A stretch of DNA of 32,077 nt, from positions 1 through 32,077 of the forward strand of contig NZ_AJQE01000388.1 of the NCBI RefSeq assembly GCF_000261685.1. Reading direction: 5' to 3'. A program made the translations under genes and the position numbers. The notes beneath the pieces are model-generated. The model did not search any database, had not been told where the DNA came from, and worked only from the letters and a program-made list of their open reading frames with translations. Below, in pieces: positions 24,377 through 32,077 of this stretch. Each line of letters opens with the position of its first letter. Position 1 is the first letter of the stretch. Origin of the DNA: Bradyrhizobium genomosp. I (2014). GTDB taxonomy: Bacteria; Pseudomonadota; Alphaproteobacteria; Rhizobiales; Xanthobacteraceae.

Positions 24377-25407
24377 GACGACGGCCTCCCGCCGGTTCTG
24401 ACAATCCTGACCTTCTTCTGGTGCTCACCACCAAGCCGCAGTTCGGCGGCAGCAAACAGCCGATCGACGATCAATACATTGCCGTCAGCGCGATAGTTGA
24501 CGAGTTCGGTCTTGCCGTCTGGACCGATGACAAAGAGCGGAGGCATCTCGCCCTGCACGATGCCTTGCGGGAATTCGACATAGACCTTGCGGCCATCGTC
24601 ATATGCGGCGAGCGGTCGCCAGGGAGGACTGTCCCCTTCGATGGCATAGCGGGAGATGCGCTGCGCCGGGTTCGGAAGAGCGGGTTTCAGAGCGACCGAA
24701 CGCCATCGTTCCCGTGCGGTTTCAGGATAGTACCAGGCAACAGACGGCATGTATGGCCGTTCGCGGGATCGGAGTTCGATCAGGTAGGTGCGCCGGTCAG
24801 TGTTGACCACTAGGTTGGTTTCGATCGAAGCTCGGGTCGGCTTGACCAAGACATGGACGCGCCGTGTATCGCCGCTGCCGCTCTCGGTATCGCCCACGAC
24901 CCAGCGTACAGTATCTCCGGCCGCGATCGGCCCTGATCCCGTCAACTGTTCTCCCTCCTCGAGCGCGATATCTGTGATCTGCCCCGGCGCGGCGTAAATC
25001 TGATAGAGCGCCCCGGGACTGTAGGCGTAGATTTGCGCAGCATTGAAATACCCCCGCTTGCGCGGTTCGACCCTGGCCGCATTGTTTGCCATCTCAACCC
25101 GGCTCACCGGTTCGACCTCTTCCTTCCCGGCCGACTTGCCTCCGAGAGCCGGCTTCCAGAGCGGCGGAACGTGAAGCGGTCGCAATCTGTCGTCGAGAGC
25201 CACGGGCGTCGCCGGCAGCGGAGGAACTTCAGTGTCATAGCTGATCTCCGGCGGAATGTATGTCGCGCACCCACCGAGCACGGACGAGCAAAGCATAAGA
25301 GCGGACAGAAGTGCACGCTTCGCGCTCACGAACCCGGGCCAAGTCGAATTGAGCCTGTTTTGCTGAATGGAACATTTCGAATGAATGTCAGACGGCGTCT
25401 TGGTCAC
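24373..25407 (-). CDS. trbG: Conjugal transfer lipoprotein TrbG (VirB9-like)
   Basis: I chose the GTG at 25407: it overlaps the trbF stop (GTGA) and has GGAG seven bases upstream. A later GTG at 25329 is an alternative and would give a more usual short signal peptide (VSAKRALLSALMLCSSVLGG, then Cys). The LGGC lipobox puts the lipid-modified Cys at residue 47. The mature part has QIYAYSPGALYQIYAAPGQI, the VirB9 N-terminal strand, and ETNLVVNTDRRTYLIELRS then PSVAWYYP, then FVIGPDGKTELVNYRADGNV. VirB9-type proteins form the outer-membrane core complex with TrbI. Confidence 0.93.
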   Translation of the reverse strand: MTKTPSDIHSKCSIQQNRLNSTWPGFVSAKRALLSALMLCSSVLGGCATYIPPEISYDTEVPPLPATPVALDDRLRPLHVPPLWKPALGGKSAGKEEVEPVSRVEMANNAARVEPRKRGYFNAAQIYAYSPGALYQIYAAPGQITDIALEEGEQLTGSGPIAAGDTVRWVVGDTESGSGDTRRVHVLVKPTRASIETNLVVNTDRRTYLIELRSRERPYMPSVAWYYPETARERWRSVALKPALPNPAQRISRYAIEGDSPPWRPLAAYDDGRKVYVEFPQGIVQGEMPPLFVIGPDGKTELVNYRADGNVLIVDRLFAAAELRLGGEHQKKVRIVRTGGRPSS

Positions 25408-26087
25408 TGACCCAACTCCTTTGACCAGTTGATGGCGCGGACATAGACGCCAAGAGGATTCTTGCGTAGGCGCTCGGCTTCGCGCGGCGTCTCGATCACG
25501 ATTGTAAGAATTGCAGTCCAGCGCTCGGTCGAGTTCAACGCGCCATTGTCGTAGATGCGCTGGGTCCATGCGACCCGAAAGCTTTCCGACGACGCACGAA
25601 TGACGCTCGAGACCTCGACAGAGATTTGCGCCTTACCCAGCTTGGCAAAGGGGTCGTTGCTGCGCGCGTAGTCGTTGAGCGCAGCGGCGCCGCGATCAGT
25701 CGTAAAATCATAGGCCCGCAGCCAGTTTTGGCGCAGAACGATCCCGTCTGCCGGTAGGCCTCTGACATCCTCGATAAAGCGTGCCAGATGATAGGCGATC
25801 TGCGCATCAGTGGGCTGATATTCAATGTTGGCCGGCGCAATCCGCTGAGCCTGACCGAGATGATCGACTTCGACCACCCACGGCGTGATCGAGCCCTGAC
25901 TCGATTGCCAGACAAGGCCACCTGCGAGACCGGCTGACAGCGTCAGGCAGCCAAAAGCCATCAGGCGCCAGCTCTTGGCTTGCACGCGCGCTGATCCAAT
26001 GCGTTCGTCCCAAACCTGCGCGGCCTTTTGATAAGGCGTAATCGGCTCGGGCATGCGCCCGTAGTGAACTGATGGCCGTTTGAACAT
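25404..26087 (-). CDS. trbF: Conjugal transfer protein TrbF (VirB8-like)
   Basis: 227 residues, with CAGGGG as ribosome-binding site. The N-terminus FKRPSVHYGRMPEPITPYQK and a single membrane helix at about 42-60 are followed by a periplasmic VirB8 fold with WVVEVDHLGQAQRIAPAN, then ARFIEDVRGLPADGIVLRQN and STERWTAILTIVIETPREAE. VirB8-type proteins are assembly factors of the type IV channel at the inner membrane. Its stop overlaps the trbG start. About 90 bases separate it from trbL. The frame is intact. Confidence 0.93.
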   Translation of the reverse strand: MFKRPSVHYGRMPEPITPYQKAAQVWDERIGSARVQAKSWRLMAFGCLTLSAGLAGGLVWQSSQGSITPWVVEVDHLGQAQRIAPANIEYQPTDAQIAYHLARFIEDVRGLPADGIVLRQNWLRAYDFTTDRGAAALNDYARSNDPFAKLGKAQISVEVSSVIRASSESFRVAWTQRIYDNGALNSTERWTAILTIVIETPREAERLRKNPLGVYVRAINWSKELGQ

Positions 26088-26180
26088 CGATGGTTGCCCC
26101 TGATATCAAGTGATCGGTTTCAAGTCGTGCGATGGAATGGTTTGAGGCGCTGTGTGTGCGGCGGAGATGCAGGGTGCGTC

Positions 26181-27200
26181 TCAACGTTCTCCCTCGGACA
26201 AATCGACGGAGGAACCGCTACCACCATGATCGCCCGAGCGGACGGCGTGGCCAGCGGCCGAGGCACCATGCCGGATGGTCTGAGCACGCTTCATGCGGCG
26301 AGCCCAATCAGGCTGCCCTTCAGCCGGCGCGCTCGTGCCCTGCTCGCCCGCTTGGCTACCTCCGAAGGCAGCCGCTGCTCGACGCAAAGGACTCGTCGCA
26401 GCCGAAGCGCCAGCCTCCGCGACGCCGGCAAGGCCGCCGCTTCGATAGGCGGCTGTTGCTCCGCTGATGACAGCGCCGCCACCGCGCGCGCCGCCTGCAA
26501 TCGCACCACCAGCGAGACCGGCACCGCCAGCGGCAAGTCCCGCGCCAGCCGCAACAATGCCGCCAGCAGCAAGGCCTGTTCCAATCGTGGCTCCGGCGCC
26601 GAGTTGGGGGCCGCCCGACACCAGGCCGTTTGCGATACCCGGACCGAAGATACCGAGGCCCAGCAAGGAAAGCGCCGCGAGCACCAGCGTCATCGCGTTT
26701 TCGATGGTTGGCTGTACACCGCCGAAACCTGCGGTGAACTGCGAAAACAGGGTGGAGCCGATGCCGACGATGACGGCCAGGACCAGGATCTTAATGCCGG
26801 AAGATATGACGTTGCCCAGAACGCGCTCCGCCGCGAAGGTGGTCTTGCCAAACAAGCCAAAGGGAATGAGCACGAAGCCGGCCAGTGTCGTGAGCTTGAA
26901 CTCGATCAGGGTGACGAAGAGCTGGATCGCCAAAATGAAGAAGGCGAGCAGCACCACGACCCACGCGAACAGGAGAACGACGATCTGGACGAAATTTTCG
27001 AAAAAGCTGATGTAGCCCATCAGGTTGGAGATCGAATCGAGGAGCGGTCGGCCGGCATCAAGTCCGACTTGAGCGATCTTTCCAGGTCTCAAGAAATCCG
27101 ATGCGGAGAGGCTTGCGCCTGATGCTTTCAGGCCAAGACCGGCAAAGCTCTCGAAGACGATGCGCGCCAGACTGTTCCAGTTACCGATGAGGTAGCCATC
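26181..27200 (-). pseudogene. trbL: TrbL (VirB6-like), N-terminally truncated at a deletion junction
   Basis: The reading frame contains YLIGNWNSLARIVFESFAGL, then LLDSISNLMGYISFFENF, the hydrophobic helices VVLLFAWVVVLLAFFILAIQ and VTLIEFKLTTLAGFVLIPFG, and a glycine/alanine-rich tail ending DLSEGER. This is the C-terminal three quarters of TrbL, the polytopic VirB6-like channel protein. The first 90-100 residues of the family, with the first membrane helices, are absent. The frame opens upstream only because it runs into the strawberry-notch gene out of frame (to an ATG at 27236). The switch is at about 27194-27200. A protein might start internally but would lack the N-terminal membrane segments. 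Confidence 0.85.
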
Positions 27201-28468
27201 GCCGCCGACTGCACGAGCTTGGTCGGATGTGCACACGATCCGGGAATACGGATCGACTGCAATCCGAACTCCTCATAGAGCGCATCGGTGAGGCGGGCGC
27301 TTTCCGGCGGCGACCATTCGACGATCTTGTACGCAAGCTGCACACCTTCTGGCGCGCTCCCCGAAGTGGATGAGGGGCTGGGTGCAATGGCGCCGGCCGA
27401 TCGGGAGATTGCAGGGCGCCTAATGACGTCGGCTACGACCGGCGCAGTGACGGGCAACCTCGGGGGCGCATGCTGGGTGACCCACTCGAGCAAGGCGGGG
27501 ACATCGCCGGCCATGCCTTGCGAGGTGGGAAATGCCTTCGGATCGGCAGCGGGTAACTTGTCGATGACGAGCAGCCTCGTGTCCGTCTGAGTGCCGTGCT
27601 TGGCGTAGACGGCGCCGTCGATCGCGGCAGAAAACACGACCCGTCCGCGCTCCTGGAGGCGAACAAAGGCCTCTAGCCACGCCGGGTTATCCGGCGCAAG
27701 GCCCGCGCCAGCGATGGCGACGAGGCGTCCGCCATCGCGAAGACGCGCGAGCGCCGAAGCGATGTGCCGGAAGGCGGCGTCCGCCATTCGTCGATCGACA
27801 TTCGCCACCGCGGAGAACGGCGGGTTCATCAGAACGACGCTCGGCACAACGCTCGCGTCGAGGTGGTCATCGATCTGAGCAGCATCGAACCGCGTGACGT
27901 TAACATCCGCGAATAGATGCTCGAGCAATCCCGCCCGGCTCTCGGCCAACTCGTTCAACACCAAGTCGCCGCCGGCGAGCTCGGCAAAGATGGCGAGCAA
28001 ACCGGTCCCGGCAGAGGGCTCCAGAACGCGATCGGCGGATGTAATGGCGGCTGCGGTGCATGCAATCAGCCCAAGCGGGATCGGCGTCGAGAATTGCTGA
28101 AGCGCCTGACTGTCCTCGGAACGCCGCGTGTGGGTCGGCAGACGGTTCGCGACTTTCGCCAGCATCGGCAGCATGGCGGCCGTCGAGCCAGCCCTGGCCC
28201 GTATGGCCGGTCCGAACTTACGAAGGAACAGAACGGTTGCCGCCTCGCAGACGTCATAGGCGGTCTTCCAGTTCCAGGCGCCGGCCGCGTCGGAGGCGCC
28301 GAACGCAGCCTCCATGGCGCTACGCAGAACAGCGGCATCGATGCCCCTACCGCGTTCGAACTCGGTCAGGAGCTGTCGCGCTGCCCTGACGGCGGCGGAG
28401 GTGAAAGTTGCAGCGGCGCGCAACGAAAGCGGCGCGGCGGCAGCGCCGCCGACGAGAGATTCGGTCAT
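27128..28468 (-). pseudogene. Strawberry-notch-type methylase/helicase, 3' part deleted
   Basis: The N-terminal domain is a class I SAM-dependent adenine methyltransferase: LQQFSTPIPLGLIACTAAA, then VLEPSAGTGLLAI (residues 148-160) and VVLMNPPFSAVANVDRRMAD with the NPPF motif at 215-218. It then reaches EFGLQSIRIPGS and HPTKLVQSAAMA, where the helicase part of these proteins (usually 1,400 or more residues in all) should begin. Instead the sequence enters trbL in another frame and stops after 22 foreign residues. Such proteins are typical cargo of large alphaproteobacterial ICEs and their function is poorly known. A methylase domain could still be made. The leader upstream resembles those of ardC and parB. 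Confidence 0.82.
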
Positions 28469-28572
28469 GGCAGGAATTCTTTCGGAGAGCAGGAAGGGGT
28501 CGAACCGCCAGGCGCTCTCCTCTGACCTGGACGGCTCAAACCCTTCCCGGCCCGCTCTCCCTCTCAGACCTC
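28469..28572 (-). ncRNA. Structured 5' leader of the strawberry-notch gene (radC-motif-like)
   Basis: On the minus strand a purine-rich tract (GTCTGAGAGGGAGAG) precedes GAAGGGTTTGAGCCG, which pairs with CGGTTCGACCCCTTC further down; CCAGG and CCTGG pair inside. The layout equals the leaders at 30771 and 31839 with different bases in the stems. Confidence 0.5.
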
Positions 28573-28576
28573 GGGC

Positions 28577-28610
28577 ATAAAAATAGGGACCGGCGCCGCA
28601 CGCCGGTCCC
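28577..28610 (-). terminator. Rho-independent terminator after parB
   Basis: On the minus strand a perfect 10-bp stem GGGACCGGCG / CGCCGGTCCC with a five-base loop is followed by TATTTTTAT. It starts six bases after the parB stop codon. Confidence 0.9.
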
Positions 28611-28615
28611 CCGCG

Positions 28616-30770
28616 CTACTGCGGGACGGCCGTGCCATCCCGCTCCTTAATTTCATTCAGCCGCGTCGAGCTGTGCGGATCATCGTCGCTGGCGTTTTCC
28701 TGATCCTCATCGTCGGCGAGGAATTCGGGCAGCCGGCCCGCTTCGCCCTCCTGCCCCACTGGCGCTGCATCGGGATCGACGAGACGCAGCGGCTCCGGCA
28801 ACCAGCCTGAGCCATCCAGAAGGCGCTCGGCCTCCTTGGCCATGTCGGCCTTCTTAAGATGGTCGATCAGTTGAGCCGACGACTCGCCCTTAGCCTCCCG
28901 TACGGCCTCCAGAATGCGCGGCTTGGTGACCCGGCCGAGATAGTTGTCGACGGAGGGCTTCCACCCTGCCTGCACCATGTCTAGCCCGACCGCCCGCGCC
29001 AGCACATCAGCGCGGTCGAGACGCGTGCGGACGCCGTGTGCTGAGACGCGAGCCTGATTGTAGCGATTGGCCGGCTCATAGACGGCATTGACCGCAAAAG
29101 ATGCACAGTGGGCGAACAGCGATGCTTGTGCACCACCATCGAGAGCCGTTAGCGCATCCCAAAGATCGTTCTCCCTCTTCGGCAACCGCGCCTTCCAGGC
29201 CTCGTGCCGCGCCTCGACAGCCTTGGCGGAGGCGCTTTCCCTCAGCCCCGGAGCTTGGGCAGGAAAGTTCGGCGTGCGAAGGCCGATCTCTAGACAGCTT
29301 CCGGATGACGCGAACCGGTAAAAGGCCGTCAGCACGAAGTTGTGCAGCACCGCCTGGAACGCGATCGCAGGATTTTCTGCCAGCGCGTCGCGCAATGCCA
29401 ACGTGCGATGCGCCGTCAGCTCGGTGATCAACCGATCCGGCAGAGGCCTGGCCGCGTCGTCATCTTGTTCTTCGGCATAAGGCGCACTACCCGCGACTGC
29501 GATGACCGTGCGCTGGACTGAAGTGCTGGGCTCCTTCCCTTCGTTCGACGACGGATCGGCGGCCTGCGCGATATCAGGATCGGTTGCCGGCACTTCGTCC
29601 TCAGGCCGGACGTAACCACGATACACGCAGAGCCGTCCTTCGGAATCGATGCTGATGAAGACACCAGCCCGGGCGATCTCCGCCGGATCGTAAAGCATCG
29701 GCCGGTTCTCGAACGCCGCCAGCGCCGACTCGATTTCGCCGAGGCGCTGATCGACTTCTTTCGGGCAATTCGTCGGCATCCTGGTATTCGGTTTCAAGCT
29801 TGGCTTGCTCGGTGTTCAGGGCATCGATGGTGGCCCGCTCTCCAGGCGAGAGATCGACAGATTTTCCTTCGATTTTCCGGAGGCCTTGTGTGTGACCGTA
29901 GGAGAACTCTACGGCGACTGAGATCCACTTCCAGCCCTCGGCAGCAATCGTCTCAGCTTCGGCTTTGAGTTTTTCGATCACGAGGCGGTCGAGCAACACG
30001 ATATCCTGAAGCCAACCGCCGTCGTCGTGCTCGAACAGATCCCGCAGAACGCCGCCACCCGCCTGCTGATAGGCGTCGAGGCCCACGAATTGCGCCCGGC
30101 GATCGGACCCGCGCACTGTGTTCTCGGTGAGCATGCGGCGGATCTGGTATGGCTCGTCATAACCGGAACGGCTGAGGTTCTCCCAGACTTGCTCCTGGCG
30201 GGCGTGATCCGCAGTAACTGAGAACGCCATGAGCTGCTCGAGCGTCATGCCGTCTTCGGCATAGACGTCATGCAACTTCGGCGAGACCGACGCCAGGCGC
30301 AGGCGCTGCTTGACGATCGCAGGGTTCACGAAATGGCGCGCGGCAATGTCTTCCTCACTCATGCCGAGATCGCGGAGCGTCTGGAAGGCCCGAAACTGAT
30401 CAAGCGGATGCAGGCCGACCCGCTCATCGTTCTCCGCCATCGAATCGTCCTCGGCAAGGCCCCCTTCGCGAACGACGCACGGCACCGCCTGCGTCCTCGA
30501 CATCCGCTTTTGTTTCACCAGGAGCTCGAGAGCGCGATAGCGCCTGCCTCCCGCTGGTACCTCGAACATGCCGGTCTCGTTGCCATCAGGATCAACGACG
30601 GCCCGGACACTTAGACTTTGCAGAAGCGTACGCTGCGCGATGCTCTCGGCTAGCTGCTCGATCGAAACGCCGGCCTTGACGCGGCGAACGTTCGATTGGC
30701 TGAGCACGAGCTTGTTGAAGGGGATGTCCCTTGAAGGCGACAGCGTGATCTTTTGTACGGCTTTCGTCAT
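28616..30770 (-). pseudogene. parB: ParB-family partition protein with a one-base insertion
   Basis: The ATG at 30770 has GGAG upstream and opens MTKAVQKITLSPSRDIPFNK. The ParB/Spo0J nuclease-like fold follows: GVSIEQLAESIAQRTLLQSL, then MFEVPAGGRRYRALELLVKQ, and a helix-turn-helix part with HPLDQFRAFQTLRDLGMSEE. At about 29757-29763 CCCGAAAGAAGTCGAT reads as frame-broken; one A fewer restores DELPEEVDQRLGEIESALAA, which runs to the stop at 28616. The whole interval is 2155 bases, one more than 718 codons, exactly as expected for one insertion. The truncated first piece would still include the N-terminal domains. These long ParB proteins are ICE-associated and differ from chromosomal ParB. 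Confidence 0.9.
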
Positions 30771-30860
30771 TTTGGCTCTCCACGACGGGCGGCCGTGAGA
30801 CTCTCTCTCGGCTTCCAACCCGTCGCGAATAGCGCCCCCTCCTCTCACTCTTGCGCGGCG
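30771..30860 (-). ncRNA. Structured 5' leader of parB (radC-motif-like)
   Basis: On the minus strand AAGAGTGAGAGG is followed by GACGGGTTGGAAGCC, then GAGA / TCTC forming a hairpin closed by GCC / GGC, then CCCGTC pairing with GACGGG, directly before the GGAG of parB. The leader folds up to the ribosome-binding site, which suggests control of translation. Confidence 0.55.
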
Positions 30861-30875
30861 ACAGGAGGCCAAGCA

Positions 30876-31838
30876 TCAAGCCGTCTCGTGATCGGCAACA
30901 GCCGAATCCAGCGACGCGTGCTCAATGGGCTCGGGAATGAAGCCGAGCAAATAGTCCGCGGCCTTGCTCGCCTGTGAGGCGGCACGCACGATAGCCCGAT
31001 TGTCTTCGCGCAGGACTTCGAGCCAGGAGCCAATATAGTCGGCATGGCGCACGGTCGGGACGATCCCGAGCGACGCGCAGCTGAACGCGGAGCTCAACTC
31101 GGCGACCAGTTCTTCGAAGGCATATTTCTTGGTGCCATAGGATCCGCTAAGATCGCGGTTGAGGCGCGAGCGATGTCCGGTCGCGTGGCCGAGTTCATGC
31201 AGCGCGGTGCGGTGCCAATTGATCGGCTCGAAATAGGCCTGCGGCGGCGGGACCTGCACGAAGTCTTCGGCCGGCGCGTAGAATGCGCGATCGCCACCAA
31301 TCCGAAATGTGATCCCGGTGGCCCTGATCAAAGTTTCCACGGTAGGCTCGATCAGACCTGGCGGCGGTGGCGGAGCCGCGGTCGCGATCTCGCCGGGGAG
31401 TCCGTCGCATTGGTCCGTGTTGAAAACGGTAAATCGCTTGAGAAATGGAATGGCCTGCGCTTCGTCGCCGGTCTCGGCGGCGCGCTGTTTCTCATCGCGC
31501 GGCACGAAACGGTCGGCGTAGACCACCGCGGTGCCACGCTCCCCCTTGCGCACATAGCCTCCAAGCGACAGCGCCTGCCGGAACGTGAGCCAGCTTTGAC
31601 CGCTGTAACCATGCTCGATCGTGCTTCCCCAGAGCAGAAGGACGTTGATCCCGCTGTAGGACCGATCGGTCGAAGCATTTTTCGGGATGGCCAACGGCGC
31701 TTTCGCCGCGGCCGTACCCCACGGCTGAACCCAGGGGACGCGTCCGGCCTCAAGCTCGACAATGATCTTGTCGGTAATTTCGTTATAGAGGTTCGCCCGG
31801 TCTTGGCCGGCGCGCGCGCGAACAGTAGGATTTGACAT
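30876..31838 (-). CDS. ardC: ArdC-type antirestriction protein (single-strand DNA binding, zincin-like)
   Basis: 320 residues. The N-terminal domain (DRANLYNEITDKIIVELEAG, then PWVQPW and SYSGINVLLLWGSTIEHGYS) is the ssDNA-binding ArdC domain. The C-terminal domain is a zincin-like metallopeptidase with TALHELGHATGH, zinc ligands at His214 and His218 and catalytic Glu215. Related plasmid ArdC proteins protect incoming single-stranded DNA from restriction during conjugation. The length and motifs are normal and the frame is intact. It is the first complete gene of the conjugative remnant. A structured leader precedes it. Confidence 0.92.
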   Translation of the reverse strand: MSNPTVRARAGQDRANLYNEITDKIIVELEAGRVPWVQPWGTAAAKAPLAIPKNASTDRSYSGINVLLLWGSTIEHGYSGQSWLTFRQALSLGGYVRKGERGTAVVYADRFVPRDEKQRAAETGDEAQAIPFLKRFTVFNTDQCDGLPGEIATAAPPPPPGLIEPTVETLIRATGITFRIGGDRAFYAPAEDFVQVPPPQAYFEPINWHRTALHELGHATGHRSRLNRDLSGSYGTKKYAFEELVAELSSAFSCASLGIVPTVRHADYIGSWLEVLREDNRAIVRAASQASKAADYLLGFIPEPIEHASLDSAVADHETA

Positions 31839-31930
31839 CGCGGTTCTCCGCGACGGGCGCCGCGAGCCACTCTCGCAGCTTCTAACCCGTCACGAAAAAC
31901 CCAGCCTGCACTCTTACTCTCAGACTCTTC
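31839..31930 (-). ncRNA. Structured 5' leader of ardC (radC-motif-like)
   Basis: On the minus strand GTCTGAGAGTAAGAG is followed by GACGGGTTAGAAG, then GCTGCGAG / CTCGCGGC, an eight-pair hairpin with loop AGTGG, then CCCGTC pairing back to GACGGG, then GGAGAACC just before the ATG. Stem bases differ from the parB leader but pairing is kept. Confidence 0.6.
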
Positions 31931-31955
31931 GCAATCTGCCAGGCTGCAGGCCTGA

Positions 31956-32077
31956 TCAGGCGTGCGCCAGGGGCGCATCGCCTTCGAGAGATGGCACCCG
32001 CAGGAGCGTGAGCATAGCGACGCCGAAGGCGGCACGCGAGACCGAGTGCGGCGACGAGACCGGTTCAATAGCGGCAC
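31956..32077 (-). CDS. 3' end of a possible further gene (partial)
   Basis: A frame open to the window edge ends at TGA 31956-31958. It reads AAIEPVSSPHSVSRAAFGVA then MLTLLRVPSLEGDAPLAHA. It lies where conjugative elements of this type carry another small gene ahead of ardC. The family is not recognised and the start is outside the window. Confidence 0.35.
   Translation of the reverse strand, partial: AAIEPVSSPHSVSRAAFGVAMLTLLRVPSLEGDAPLAHA

Noticed and set aside
26094..27122. A 342-codon plus-strand ORF opposite trbL and trbF
   Set aside because: Antisense to the trbL coding region, with low-complexity composition (QGKRREHQRHR, GNEHEAGQ). The minus strand encodes recognisable TrbL.
28060..28580. 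Plus-strand ORFs opposite the strawberry-notch gene
   Set aside because: Arginine-rich shadows of a GC-rich gene whose minus strand shows the NPPF methylase motif.
31044..31835. A 263-codon plus-strand ORF opposite ardC
   Set aside because: Antisense shadow; the minus strand carries the HELGH zincin motif and the ArdC domain.

Overview
The window looks like the symbiosis island of a slow-growing rhizobium (Bradyrhizobium or a close relative). The main reason is a nodulation block with a NodM-type glucosamine synthase, the GDP-fucose pair noeL-nolK for fucosylated Nod factor, and an RND pump of the NolG type. This block sits among decayed insertion sequences, broken genes and a remnant of an alphaproteobacterial conjugative element. 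These assignments come from reading translations and motifs, not from database searches.

Layout. 1-2100: IS66 and IS256 transposase remnants and an unrecognised hypothetical gene. 2100-5000: a repeat-rich stretch carrying tts-box-like sequences and imperfect palindromes, three small unknown genes, a broken higBA toxin-antitoxin pair and a frameshifted unknown gene. 5000-7300: a ruined tyrosine recombinase, a phasin-like gene, a cold-shock-domain gene and three tandem 23-bp repeats. 7553-9523: nodM, with a 40-codon ORF just upstream on the minus strand. 10712-12776: noeL and nolK, overlapping and GC-rich. 13051-16167: nolG, minus strand, with no nolF next to it. 16678-18382: panC and panB, both ruined by frameshifts. 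19165-19686: an IS481 remnant. 19780-21150: a second, inverted and diverged copy of the 1990-4660 segment. 21150-22820: an IS256 remnant, a broken deoxynucleotide-kinase-like gene and debris.

22932-32077 is one minus-strand block of conjugative-element genes. In transcription order it reads ardC, parB, a strawberry-notch-type methylase/helicase gene, trbL, trbF, trbG, trbI and a DUF2274 gene. It is not functional for transfer: parB carries a one-base insertion, and the strawberry-notch gene has lost its 3' part and is joined directly to a trbL that lacks its 5' part. Genes expected between them (trbBCDEJ and a coupling protein) are absent, so a deletion is inferred. ardC, parB and the strawberry-notch gene share a structured 5' leader that resembles the radC RNA motif.

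Two observations stand out. First, the nodM-noeL-nolK-nolG-panCB block lies between two inverted, diverged copies of a composite segment (tail of a lost gene, tts-box-like promoter repeats, two small-protein families). Second, structured leader sequences with compensating stem changes precede three genes of the conjugative remnant.
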